The notes beneath the pieces were generated by a model, which worked only from the letters and a program-made list of their open reading frames with translations, was not told where the DNA came from and ran no database searches. Positions 33,101 through 42,714 of a stretch of DNA of 64,000 bases are shown piece by piece. The DNA lies in assembly GCA_030144725.1 (NCBI GenBank), contig JASKMD010000008.1, forward strand, positions 20,038,029 to 20,102,028, read 5' to 3'. Every line of letters starts with the position of its first letter. The first letter of the stretch is position 1. The translations under genes and the position numbers were made by a program. This DNA is from Haematococcus lacustris. Taxonomy: Eukaryota; Chlorophyta; Chlorophyceae; Chlamydomonadales; Haematococcaceae.

Positions 33101-35770
33101 TCATGTATCGTGCAACATACATCACGAGCCCATACATGAGGAATAACAAACAACACTCTGAGCATACTTGGACATACTTGGACATACTTGGACATACTTC
33201 ACATATAGGACACAGTTGTGAGTTGTAGTGGCCGCCCCTCTTACCGGGGTTGGCGAACATCTCCTGCGTGCTGACAGCCATTTGCTTGGCAAGGTGGCCG
33301 ATGGTGTTGGAGTCACCCAACAGTTCTGTCTTGTCAAGCTCCACCAGCTTTGCTGTGATGGCTGCGTTGTCTGGGTCAGCAAAGAAGGCCTTGGGGATGG
33401 GGCGCAGGTTCTGCCGGTGTGCAGGGCCGCGCATAATGTGCTTCCAGCCTGACAGCTCGCTGGGTGAGGCGAACTCCGCAGTCCAGTCCTGGACGTTGTG
33501 GGCTGCCAGTGGGTCCAGGATGTTGAGGGGTTGGGGAGGGACTGGGGCAGGGGGGAGGGGGCGCCTGCTGGCCAGCCTGCTGCTGCTGCGCTCCTGCAGC
33601 TTGGGCTGCCAGGCAGGCTGGGCTGGGCCTGCTGCTGGACCTGATGCAAGGCTGCCAGGGAGAGGGTCCAGGGGGGCTGCACCCTGGGCTGGAGGAGGCT
33701 GCACCGAGGGAGGGGGGGGGGCAGGATGGAAGCCTGGGGTAGGAGGCCCCACCAGGCATTTGGCCAGCAGCACCAGGACCGCTAGGGACGCGAGTTTGCG
33801 CTGCTTGTGGTGGATGCCCATCCTCAGCCTGATGTGCGCCACAATCTTGTTTTTGACTTGATTTCGGCCCCTGCAAAGCAACACACACACGCACGCTGTC
33901 ATTCGCTATCATATCATTCGCATTGCTATCCAGTACAGGTGTCCCGGGACCCAGTTCAGATGCGGTGCGGAGGAAAACCCAGATGCGGCGGAGGAGGACT
34001 CGGATGCGGATGAAGCGACCCACCTGATGAAGCCCTTCAGATAGCACTTGACGAACTGAATCCTCGAGTTGGCCGCCTCCTTCAGCCTAGCCTTACGCGC
34101 CCTCCCTCGTGGCGATACGGGGCCTACCCAGCCCGCGTCGTCAGGCTTGCCCCTGGGCTTTGGTTTAGGCTGCTTGGGATTGGGCTGTTTGGGCTCTTTC
34201 GCGCCCTTGCGCTTCTTGCCCTTCATCGCGCTCTGTAGTGTCCCCACTTAAACTGGCTGTATCAACTCGCATGACTCTCACTCTCGCTACTTACATTGGC
34301 AACAGTTACATTGGCAACAGTTACATTGGCAACAGTGTGCGCGAGGTCATCAAGGCAGCGCGAGGTCATCAAGGCAGCGCGAGGTCATCAAGGCAGTGTT
34401 CTTCAGCATCTTCGAAGGCATTGCGCCACTAGGCTCATAGCAGCTCACACCAGCTCATACCTTCTTATACCGCCACATCACTCTCGCACCTCCAAAGGGC
34501 ATCTCTAAAGGGCACCTCCGGAGTTGGCAGGGGCAAAGATCCCTACTTCTGCGGCTGAGGCGAGGCTTGACCCCACACTGCTGGCTCTGCCTGAGTCCCA
34601 TTGCCTGCAGCCTGCCGCTTTGCCAGTTGGCTCACTGCTCCTCTGCCCCTCAGAACCGTTCCTGGCCGTCAGCCACTGCTACCCTGCTTGCCGGTTTTGC
34701 TAATGCCGCCCCGCCTGCCTGCCAGCCACTGCAGCCCTGCCTGCCGGTTCTGCCGATGTATGCCCGCCTGCCTGCCAGCCGCTGCAGCCCTGCTGCTGCT
34801 GTTTGTGCTGCTGCTGTTGGTACTGCTGTTGGTACTGCTGCTGCTCAGGAGCTGCACGTCAGCCCTGAGGTGGTGCTGACCCTGCTGGCCCAGCTGGAGT
34901 CGGCCCTGACCGACTGGCACCGCCACCAGGCCCCTGAGACCCTGAAGGGCCGCCTCACGCCCCAGGACTTCAAGGTGGAGGCACTGGGCTGAGCAGGGAG
35001 ACAGGGAGGGGACTGGAGGGGACTGGAGGGGACTGGAGGGGGTGTCGCGCAGATGCTCCCCACAACTTCTGTGGGGCAGTCGCTCTTCATCACCCTCCCC
35101 ATTGCTACTGTAGGATTGTTACTGCTAATGCTCTGTCTGGGCTGATGGGCTTGCAGGCATCTTCAAGGGGCTCAGGCCTTGCCTTACCCCAGCGCTGCCC
35201 TGCCCCCTTTTGCCTGCCCCTGCCCCTGCAATGCCCTGGCCCCTTATTGCCTGCCCCTGCCCCTGACTTAGTCCCTACTGCCACTGTTTCTGCTGCCACT
35301 GTGCTACAGCCTGCCCTGACTCATGCATGTTGTGTAGTTGGGTGTGGCTTGCCGCCCCTGCCCCTGCATGCCACTACATGCCTGCATATCACCCTCCACG
35401 GCACCCATTCAGCTCCTCCTGGCAATCTCCAGTGTGACCTCTCACTCACTTGCTACACCCTGTTGACCATCACCGTCACATGTACATCTTGCATCATGCA
35501 CATAGGTCCCGCGTGTTTAGAGACAGGTCGTAGTGGCTTGCTGGCCAACCCTGCGCAGGCCAGTACCCTCACTGTTACTGTAGTGGTGGTGGTGATGATG
35601 GTGGGTTTGCACTGCTAAGCTGCCAGCCCACGCTGCCTGCCTTTGTGCAGGCAACCATTGACCTCCTCATCGACCCTGGTTCTGTCTCCTTCTTCTGCAC
35701 TCTCATCAACTTCATGCATCAGGAGTTTGTGGTGGCCAGCCCCTCCTTCCCCCACCACCTGCAGCGCCAG
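27192..35770 (+). CDS. Multi-exon gene of unknown function, hosting Fanzor copy B in an intron
   Basis: An ATG at 27192 opens MSRRGRRGKAADSVEDTT. Exons: 27192-27317, 27463-27588 (GEYATRYLEQLGVDPSK), about 27914-27991 (VTQQREVIKAARARATGQ), about 28148-28259 (VPQVISAHAVLRLGIANQE), about 28871-28951, 29902-30090 (YLHPFYLDPGLVRQQLKL), 34849-34974 (ELHVSPEVVLTLLAQLESAL) and 35651-35770 (ATIDLLIDPGSVSFF..MHQEFVV). Phases match across 28951/29902, 30090/34849 and 34974/35651, so the exons on the two sides of copy B belong together. The protein is largely helical, possibly coiled-coil; no domain recognised, and a ciliary role is only a guess. Further 3' exons were not found. Confidence 0.6.
28342..28449 (-). 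pseudogene. Fanzor fragment C: RuvC-III region only
   Basis: The minus strand reads KLQPGSWVDWDCHAALNMQR then IGEKKW, aligning with TPGKLGKWVDRDCNAALNLQ..GE-W of the long copies. The DRDxN motif is changed to DWDCH. The match stops on both sides, leaving about 36 codons inside the 27-36 kb gene. Confidence 0.75.
29109..29233. repeat. Dispersed repeat: 3' end of a second Fanzor-type subfamily, short copy
   Basis: ACCTTGGCCCTCAA..GAGCCTTCATTGCAGT..TTTGTCTGTGTG..GTTCCCAT matches 30332-30505 and 39992-40140. In the last location it lies immediately downstream of a Fanzor C-terminal coding tail, which identifies its origin. Confidence 0.6.
29250..29509 (-). mobile_element. 260-bp internally deleted derivative of the Fanzor element
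   Basis: Flanked by the 16-bp direct repeat GGCTTGAGCAGCACAG at 29234-29249 and 29510-29525. It consists of the constant 3' terminus of the long copies (TGGGTCCCCTACTATTACTA.. to GGGGCT), fused at an AG/CT microhomology to their 5'-terminal segment (TTACACTGGCTGTATCAAC, TTACATTGGCAACAG repeats, to CCAGCACCAGGAC). About 97 bp almost identical to 27312-27408 of the host gene (exon 1/intron 1 junction) follows. It has no coding capacity and depends on proteins from elsewhere. Confidence 0.85.
30332..30505. repeat. Dispersed repeat: 3' end of second Fanzor-type subfamily
   Basis: Matches 39992-40150 over GAGCCTTCATT..GTGGACCTCTACAAAGCGG..GGCATTTGCATGGCATACAC..GCCTACCACCTACACTATTG. The coding tail present at 40.2 kb is absent, so this copy is truncated on the 5' side. 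Confidence 0.7.
30635..30824 (-). ncRNA. Candidate guide-RNA region downstream of Fanzor ORF, copy B
   Basis: 190 noncoding bases from the stop to the element end, nearly the same as in copy A, including GATCCGG..CATGCAGCAAGCATCCGG, which can pair into a hairpin (CCGGAT with ATCCGG). Suggested only by position and conservation. Confidence 0.25.
30825..34226 (-). CDS. Fanzor nuclease (eukaryotic TnpB-like), copy B
   Basis: Same architecture as copy A. The ATG at 34226 reads MKGKKRKG; exons are 34226-34024, 33870-33245, 33070 to about 32710, and 32584-30825. It is open without a stop from 33870 to 30825 even if the later introns are not removed. GLDPG lies at about 31940, VTVDEFRTSRVSS at 31236-31260 and WVDRDCNAALNL at about 30991-31020, so the D-E-D set of RuvC is intact. 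Canonical RuvC-II Glu is absent (FFGNASIG), as in known Fanzors, where a Glu in the later DEF/Y-TS motif is used. The zinc-knuckle cysteines after TS are missing, while later C residues (PQPCEEEL, LMWCP) remain. C-terminal tail RPLELCRWQHRGRLPAQGKE. This is the best candidate for an active nuclease in the window. Confidence 0.87.
34476..34522. repeat. CACCTCCAAAGGG short repeats
   Basis: CTCTCGCACCTCCAAAGGGCA followed by decayed units. The same block appears at 35806-35888 (six to seven units) and 53369-53412, always beside transposon-rich sequence. Confidence 0.7.
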
Positions 35771-35805
35771 GTCAGCGACTTCAGCGACTTCAGTGACTTC
35801 AGTGT

Positions 35806-35888
35806 CTGACCTCCAAAGGGCACCTCCAAAGGGCACTTCCAAAGGGCACCTCCAAAGGGCATTTCCAAAGGGCACTTCCAAAGGGAGC
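35806..35888. repeat. CACCTCCAAAGGG tandem array
   Basis: Six to seven 12-13 bp units, immediately after the exon ending at 35770. Confidence 0.92.
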
Positions 35889-36523
35889 TGCAGCATGGCA
35901 CCTGCTGTGCTCTACTCAGCCTGAACCTACATTCACCATCCCAGCCTCACTCCCCACTGCCAAGCGAGGATGCTGGGCAAGGGCTGGGGCAGACACTGCC
36001 ACAGTGCCACACTGCTTTGGTCCTTGGCCTGCAGCCTGAACCTTCAGGGCAGTGAGGGTTGGCCACCCCCTGGCCTGGCAGTGGGGTGCTGATGCCTGTG
36101 TTTGCACTGCCCATGCTCTTGCTGGCCTGGCATGTTTGTAGTGTTACGTCTTCTTGTAATAACACGCATTCTCCTGCCACTGCCGTCACCGTTTCTGCCA
36201 CCCACAGGGCTGCTGCTGCTGCTTCATCATGGTGACTGCTGCTGTGGTGGCAACTGCGGCTGACACCACACCTGCTGCTGGCTGCGCTAGTGCTACTGCA
36301 GGCCTCAGGCACCAGTTCCCGACCCACCACCCAGTCCAGTAGCCTAATCAGGCCCTCCACAACCAGCCTGCGCCCTGGATGCAAGAAAGGAGGCCCCCTG
36401 CTATCACGTGTGATGCTGTTGGAAAAGTATGACCTTGGGTGAGTGATTATGACGCTGCAATAGTGGCCTCATCAGCCATCAGCCGCCTCGTGGCCTTAAC
36501 TTTCAGCCCCAGGGCACGGCCTA

Positions 36524-38029
36524 CACAGTAAAGTGCCTAATTCCGGCCACCCCGTTCCTCGTGTTCTCTCGTTTCTTCGCTGAAAGCCCCCGTTTTTTTG
36601 TCGCGCATCGCATTGTTAGGTAGTTACAAGGGTGGTTGTCGGGTCGCGTTATGTTTGCGCATTGTGGGAGGAGAGATCCTAGCACTGCCGGGACCGCCGG
36701 TTTTACCCGCATCCGGAGTTAAGGCCCGGCCGCGACTACCAGGAGCGTTTCAGGAAGCTTCCTCAACGCTCCTAGATACCTTGGTAGGTAACATAGATGG
36801 TACAGTCGGCGCGCTGTGTCAAATGTGCGGCTGTTCGGCGGCAGCTGCAGCCAACCCTAAGCATAGCATTACCTGTGTTGCTTGGGGCTCTGCTGATGGG
36901 CAGGTGCTGGCGCCAAACTACATAAATGCCGGCACCATGCTGACAGCCAATGCCTTGGGTGGGGTCCGTTTTTTCCCTAATTCAGCCATCATCCTTAAGC
37001 CCAAGACCCACATGATGGATGGCTCCGTATTCCCCAAGCTCCTGGTCAGCATGGCCAAGCAGGTTCCTGGCGGGGTCAGCATCAGGAACCGCGTTTTGCT
37101 GATTTTGGACGGCCATGCCTCACGGTTCAGTGCTGACACCAAGGGAACTGCGGCAGCCTTGGGGTTCGACCTGCTGATCCTGCCTGGCCAATGCACACAT
37201 TTTCTACAGCCCTGGGACCAGCTGTTCAGCAGTGTGAAGGCCAGCCATGGGAAGCTCGTGTCCGGAGCAGCTCAATTTGCCGGGAGTGGAGGTTTCCGGC
37301 CCACACTGCCCCAACGCATCAGCATGATTGACTCCGCTCTCCACTTCTCAGTGGGCTTCAGCAGGGAGCCATTGAAGCGTGCGTTTGCCAAGACGGGCCT
37401 GTACCCCCCAAACAAGGAGCAGCTGCTGGCAGCAGCAAAAGCCTCCATCCAAGGTGGCAAGGGCATGGCGACCCTAGCACCATGGAAGCGCCTAACTGTG
37501 ACCAACGATATGATGGATGCAGCTGTTCGGCGCTCAGCGGAGGAGCAACCTCCGTTGTATTTCCGGGCAGTAGACCAGTTCTACAACAGGCAGGAGCTGG
37601 AAGAGCAGGTTTCCATCAGGGCAGCTAAGTATGGCGGAGGGGCTCGCGTGTGAAGGGGGGTGGCACACTGTGATGCTTCAACTTATGAGTCACAACACAA
37701 CTTCCTTTAACTATTCCTATTGCATTTGGTGATCAACCCCATGGTGAATACATGCCTTGAAATGCAGGGTAGGGTTCAAGTCAAAGTTGGGAGTATTGCA
37801 AGTGGCCAGATTTAGGTAGAGTTAGTTTTGAAACACCCTATTTTGGGGGTATGTCAGAGTTTTGGCCGTGTTGTTTCAAGCCTGTGGAGCCCAGATATGA
37901 GCTTGCTACTGCTGAGCAGCAGGCTTAAAGCCCTACTCAGTGATATAAAGTTTATTCACTTCGGAGCAGTGGTGGAGAAGTTATGACGATTTTGGCAAAG
38001 AAATGGCCGGAATTAGGCACTTTACTGTG
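36524..38029 (+). mobile_element. Pogo-like (Tc1/mariner superfamily) DNA transposon with perfect TIRs
   Basis: A perfect 26-bp terminal inverted repeat starts CACAGTAAAGTGCCTAATTC at 36524 and is mirrored at 38004-38029. TA dinucleotides lie directly outside both ends (36522-36523, 38030-38031), the target duplication of this superfamily. The 1506-bp element contains one DDE-type reading frame. Perfect TIRs suggest recent movement. Confidence 0.92.
36600..37653 (+). pseudogene. Pogo/CENP-B-type DDE transposase, N-terminus lacking
   Basis: The open frame covers the DDE_1 catalytic core: VGNIDGTVGAL (first Asp; the usual NxDET is NIDGT), ITCVAWGSADGQVLAPNYIN, FPNSAIIL, RVLLILDGHASRF (second Asp), LLILPGQCTHFLQPWDQLF (third Asp). 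It ends in a stop at 37653. The frame opens without an ATG close to the left TIR, and there is no CENP-B/HTH DNA-binding domain ahead of the core; the first in-frame Met is inside the core. Family members are usually 450-600 residues, so the N-terminal region appears deleted or hidden in an unrecognised exon. Probably non-autonomous. Confidence 0.8.
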
Positions 38030-38039
38030 TACTGCTCTA

Positions 38040-38300
38040 GGGTGGCTTCTGAGCAGCATCTTGAACAGTGGCAGAGGAAGGCAGGCTGGGGCCTGCGGGG
38101 TTGAGATGCGCATTGAGACGGGCGGTGGCCTTTGCAAGCAACTTGGGGTCTCCCGTGAGAATACACAGTTGTGCGACGCTAAATTCCAGCCAACTCAACA
38201 TGCAACTCCACCTCCTCATCCCTAGCAAGAATGAATAAGTCCTTCCAAACAGCCATCCTGCAGGTCTGGCGGCAACAGGAGCAGCAGGAGGGGGAGGGGG
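38040..38300 (-). pseudogene. Fanzor fragment G with chimeric upstream end
   Basis: From about 38100 the sequence matches 51280-51425 (KATARLNA coding block, then CCAACTCAACATGCAACTCC.., CCCTAGCAAGAATGAATAAG). It runs into AACAGCCATCCTGCAGGTCT, which matches 47.6 and 53.14 kb. The C-terminal part beyond ARLNA is unrelated to Fanzor. Confidence 0.6.
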
Positions 38301-38550
38301 AGGGGATCACACTGGTCAGTCCGTGACACAAGACCATGCAGGAATACGACAATGCACCACATAACAGCCGCTGTGCCTGTCAACTGTCAACTACTAGCTC
38401 CAGGGAAGTCACACCTGGCATGCAACTCCACCACCTCATCCCTGGCAAGCATTCACCTCGTGCCTGCTGCTTGTCAGTACCACTTCCTCTACCTCACCCT
38501 CACCTGACGTGTCTGGCCTTGCCTGCATGTGCCCTGCCCACCACTTCCAG

Positions 38551-41424
38551 ATACCAGTTGTGGCAAAAGGAGAGGCAGCAGGAGGGCCTCTCCTCCACCT
38601 CCCGTTCTCACTCTACCTCTGCAAGGGGTCACACCCTGGGGCCTCACTCAACCCAAGGCCCCTCCCATCCGGCTGGCAGCCAAGGCGTCACGCAATCAAT
38701 GCACTCATCTAGGCGAAGGGATCCACCACCTCACTACCCACACCAGCAGCCATCCTGCCAGCAGCCACAGCCACCCCAGCCCTCGCACCAGCGCTCTGAC
38801 AGCCTGGCTGGCCCTGGCCATGGCCCTGCCCCTGTCCCTAGGAGCGTGTCCTTCCCTGCCCAGCCACTCGCCCCTCCGCCCGGCTCTGGCGCCCCTGCTG
38901 CAGCCGCTACGAACTCCACCCAGCTTTTCCACCAACAAGAGTGGCAGCAGCACTGCTTGACCAGCCTGCCACCTGCACTTCAGCCGGCTGACGGCAACCT
39001 GGCAGCAGCCATGGCCTCCACTGCCATCTGCCCCCTGCCCCTCCTGGCCCCTTCCCGGTTAGTGAGCCGCAGCCCAGGTCAATCCATAGCCCACAATCAC
39101 GGCGGTTGCACATTGTGTGGCACCCTGTCCCCTCACCCCTAACACTGGTGTGCCACCCCACCCTACCACGCCCTGCCCTGCCCTGACAAGGGGCACCCCT
39201 TGTCGAGCCTTGCCCCACCCACCCCTGCTGACCTCTGCCTGCAGCCCACCTTCTCACCCCTCCTCACCCTCCCACCCCTACCTTGCCAGCAGCAGCCGGG
39301 CAGACAGCCCAGAGCAGCAGGGACTGGCAGACGACAGTTGGAGTGGGGCAGTTGGGAGTTGGAGCCCAGGGGGGCTGCCCAGCCGCCGGGCCGCACGCTC
39401 CTTGGCCCACTTGCCCAGCGTGAAGGCCCTGGCTAGTGCCATAGCCAAAGGCTGCCGGGACGATGAGGGCGTGGTGGGGCCTGAGGAGGTGGCGGCGCTG
39501 CAGCGGGCACGGCTGTTCGTGATGCAACAGGTGCGGCCTGACCTCACCATCAGTGCAACAGCAACAGCATGGCCACATGGTTGTCTAGGCCTTCACTGAC
39601 GTCACAGGCCTACACTGATGGTGAGGTCTGTGAAGGCCTAGACTCCCATGTGGCCATGCTGTTGCTGTTGTGGCAGTGGGCAGCACTGTCTGACCTCATC
39701 ATGCCTGTAGTGGGCACAACTGACATTACAGCAACAGCATGGCCACTTGGAGGTGAAACAGCAGTAGGAACATGCTTCGGACTGATTCAGTCTTGCCAGG
39801 CTTTTCAGGTTGTCAGCCAGGTCGAGTCTTGCCAGGTTGTCAGCCAGGTGCTTGAGTATAGTTCTTCTCTGTTGTGTTTAGTGACTCTACCCGCTCGCTT
39901 CACATCATCATGGCTCCCCTTGCCCACCTCATGTGGGCACACCCCTGTCATCCATGATTGTAACTGGTCACACGGGTCACATCACTGGTCAGCACCTTAG
40001 CCCTCGCCTTAGAGCCTTCATTCCAGTGGAACACTAAGTGTGGACCTCTACAAAGCGGTATTTTGTCTGTGTGGAGTTCCCATGCACATGGCATTTGCAT
40101 GGCATACACATGGTCATGGTCGCCTACCACCTACACTATTGCCTGACCCCGGAGGGCTATGATGTAGAGTTGGCATGACCAACATGCGTTAAGTGTAAGC
40201 TGATGACAGCTCAAGAGGGGGCACACACTACTGTGCCACAGCAGGCTGCTGCTGCTGCTGGGTCTTGGGTGGCTTGTCTCGCACCCGCTTGTACCCCAAG
40301 CCTTGGTACTCGCTGCAGCATGGAGGTTGTGCATCGCATGGCACCCTGTCCTCTCACCCAGGAACACAACTGCCTGGTCCCTGCCCTGCCCTGCCCTGCC
40401 CTGCCCTATGGGCAGCACTCTTGGGCCCCTGCCCCACCCACCCCTGCCCACCTCTGCATGCAGTTCTTCTCCCGACTCTTCAGCCAGCAGCGCACGCGAA
40501 GAGCGGGCATGTTCTTCCGCCTGCCCATCTTCCTGGTGGCTGCCCGCCTCTCCGTGCACCTGCTGTTCAGCGGCCTGTTCGGGCTGTGGACGCAGACGGC
40601 AGAGGGGGTGGATGCCCTAGAGCAGGTCAGGGAGGAAGGGAGGAAAGGGGGGCTGGCAGGAGGGCCCTGTAGCGCCTCTAGGTGCACAGTTCATTAGATG
40701 TGAAGATGGTGTTGACGGCCACATGCCAGGGGGCTCTGGCTTGCATGGGACTGGCCCATAGGCCATGACGACCTGCACATAGCAGCAACAGCCACCACCA
40801 CCACCATCACCACCACGACGGTTTGTCATGGTAGCAGCTCACCTGGCAGTGGAGCCATGGTTTGAAACAGCAATAGCCACCACCACCACCACGGGTGGGC
40901 GCCTAACACTTCACAGCTGTGGACTTCATGGGCCACTGCCACAGGCCACTGAGCCACCTTCATGACAGCAACACCAGCAGACCAGCAGGCCGGCACGCTT
41001 GCAGGGGTTGCTGATTCATTCATCGCCCTGCACGGGACCTACTGGCCTACTAGAAGGCTGCAGCAGGCCTGGACCTGCACAGCCCTAGGACCACATCGAG
41101 GCAGCTCTGGCAGCTTTCCTACCCAATGCTCCTACACAACGCTCGTATTGCATGTCAGCTCATGCATGTGTGAAAGCTCCATGTCCCAGCAGAAAATGCT
41201 GTTGATGTTGTGGAGGGTCATGGGAGCCCAGCCCACAGCCTACAATGGTGTAGAGTTTGAGCATCTTCAGCCAGCTGCAACTCCTGCCTGCTGGCCTGTC
41301 TGGTGTGCAGATGGATGCGGCCATGGTGCAGCTGTTTGACCCGCATGGCTACATGCAGCGCAACCTGTCCATCTTGCAATCCTCCCCAGCGGCTGTGTCC
41401 ATCATGACCCATCACCCACACAAG
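38551..41424 (+). CDS. Unknown multi-exon protein with hydrophobic segment
   Basis: Four exons with matching phases: 38551-39058 (Ser/Pro/Gln-rich; YQLWQKERQQEGL, RSVSFPAQPLAPP), 39290-39530 (RSLAHLPSVKALASAIAKG, ALQRARLFVMQQ), 40464-40625 (FFSRLFSQQRTRRAGMFFRL then VAARLSVHLLFSGLFGLW) and 41311-41424 (MDAAMVQLFDPHGYMQRNLS). The third exon contains a candidate membrane-associated helix. Start exon and 3' end not identified. A Fanzor-type 3' end (39992-40315) lies in its second intron. No family recognised. Confidence 0.6.
39107..39260. repeat. Intron sequence duplicated at 40330-40465
   Basis: TGGCACCCTGTCC(C/T)CTCACCC..AACAC..CTGCCCTGCCCTG..CCCCACCCACCCCTGC..CTCTGC.TGCAG is shared by the 3' parts of two successive introns of this gene, including the acceptor. 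Confidence 0.6.
39992..40315 (-). pseudogene. Fanzor fragment H: C-terminal tail plus subfamily 3' end
   Basis: The minus strand of 40315-40225 reads EYQGLGYKRVRDKPPKTQQQ..PAVAQ-stop, matching the tail of fragment F (KEYTGLGYKRLRDKPPKAQQ) and of the long copies. Downstream, 40200-39992 is the 3' noncoding end shared with 50.95-51.1, 30.33-30.5 and 29.1-29.23 kb. It lies in an intron of the 38.5-41.4 kb gene. Confidence 0.72.
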
Positions 41425-41673
41425 GTAAAGGTCCGACATGGTCTCCTCTCCTTCCCTCCTCCCCTCCTTCCCTCCTTCCCTCCTCCCCTTTCCTCCTCCC
41501 CTCCTCTCCTCTTCGTCAGCCAGTCGACACCAGCGGCTCATCTCTTCTTGCTCAGCCACTTGGCACTCACGCTGCCTTACTGAACAGCAGCAATGTAGTG
41601 GCATTGTGTACCGTCAATCGGCGTTGTGGTGATCGTTGTCAACGTCTGCGTTTGTACTGTCGCCTGCTGCGTC

Positions 41674-42027
41674 ATGCAGAGCCACGAAAATGAGCGCTCG
41701 CACTTTTCCGATGTGTCTCCCACGCTTCGAGCGGCTTTGCCGGAGCCGGCGTCCGCGGAAGCGCGCCGTCTGCTGCTCGCAGGGCAGCACGCGGAAGCGG
41801 CCCGTGCACTTGCTGGGAGGCAGCGTAGCCGAGGGCAGGCTGCGGCGCAAGCGGTACCGCAAGGTAACGGAGAGGCATCATGTACACCCGCCACCTGCAG
41901 CGTGCTGAAGACGCGGCTGAACAAGGCGCAGCAAGCGCTGCTGTACAACGAGGCTGTCACGGCTACAGCAGCTGGAAGGGATAAGTCCCAAGATGTAGGT
42001 GGCCACCCCACTGGTCCTGAACACTGA
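41674..42027 (+). CDS. Small protein of unknown function
   Basis: An ATG at 41674 opens MQSHENERSHFSDVSPTL, then AEARRLLLAGQHAEAARALA and LKTRLNKAQQALLYNEAV; stop at 42027, 117 residues. The composition is helical and Ala-rich but not repetitive. A GTAGGT donor at about 41995 could extend it. No family recognised. Confidence 0.4.
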   Translation: MQSHENERSHFSDVSPTLRAALPEPASAEARRLLLAGQHAEAARALAGRQRSRGQAAAQAVPQGNGEASCTPATCSVLKTRLNKAQQALLYNEAVTATAAGRDKSQDVGGHPTGPEH

Positions 42028-42249
42028 CAGGCAGAGGCAGACGACGCGTATTCTAAGTTGGCAACATGGATAAGATCGCCATGCTGATGTGTTACTGAAA
42101 GTAGAAGTACGCAGTGATGGGTATTACGTGTAGCGACACAGGAAATACAAGAAAATACACAAAAATGTGTGTATTTTTTGTATCGATACAATACAGCGAT
42201 AGAGAGGCTACATGTCAAGCGAGAAAGTAGCACCTTGGAGTATCTTGAT

Positions 42250-42714
42250 CAGGCTTGTGAATCTTCAGATTTTCAGATTTTCAATGAAATGAAATGAAAT
42301 TCAGTGAAAAACTGAAAGAGTTTCATCGTCAGTGAAACTGAGCGGATGCCGCTATTTCTCAGCCTATCCTTTTAGACGCGGCTTGTTTGTAGGCCTGCAC
42401 TGGTTGAAATGCAGGAACACGTAGTTTGCCAAAGGTCAGACATGCAAGCCATTCTTAAAGATGCAAGCCGTCCATGCTGTCCGTGGATCCGCCATCTGTG
42501 GCGTTTTCTGGCTTGCGCTTCTTCCGCTGTGGCTGTAGCGCGCTGGCGCTAGCCAAGCCAATCGCAGCACAGCCAATCACTCTGCAACACCCGATCTGCG
42601 ATCTGACCGGGGGCAGCACCCGGCACTTTCAGATGTGCAGTGAAAACGTTCAGATTTTCAGATGAAAATTTTCATTGAAAATCTGAATGAAAATCTGAAA
42701 TTTTCACAAGCCTG
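42250..42714. mobile_element. MITE with CAGGCTTGTGAA termini (465 bp)
   Basis: Left end CAGGCTTGTGAATCTTCAGA and right end (reverse complement) CAGGCTTGTGAAAATTTCAG form imperfect inverted repeats rich in CAGATTTTCA and ATGAAAATTTTC units. About 300 bp is nearly identical, inverted, to 63694-64000. There is no coding capacity. CA(G)G termini suggest a hAT-like origin, but no 8-bp target duplication is visible. Confidence 0.8.

Larger units (their letters stand above)
30635..34391 (-). mobile_element. Fanzor-carrying element, long copy B, antisense in host intron
   Basis: Flanked by the 17-bp direct repeat GGCAGTGTTCTTCAGCA at 30618-30634 and 34392-34408. The 3' terminus matches copy A. The 5' end has three TTACATTGGCAACAG units and then, instead of copy A's sequence, GTGC plus three tandem copies of a 19-bp unit GCGCGAGGTCATCAAGGCA. 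That unit resembles host exon 27928-27955 with one mismatch. The element lies in an intron of the 27-36 kb gene, transcribed in the opposite sense. Confidence 0.86.

Noticed and set aside
30825..33902. The 1,025-codon open frame of copy B as one exon
   Set aside because: It includes clear intron sequence (GTAAGAGG to TGCAG around 33244-33071 with GGACATACTT repeats) and lacks the NLS exon at 34226-34024, so the real protein is spliced.
18406..34391. Helitron or TIR-transposon as carrier of the long Fanzor copies
   Set aside because: No terminal inverted repeats, no CTRR-type 3' hairpin end, and 16-17 bp target duplications, which neither class makes.
41577..42233. 218-codon minus-strand frame
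   Set aside because: No domain signal; it is the antisense of a more protein-like plus-strand frame and runs into AT-rich intergenic DNA.
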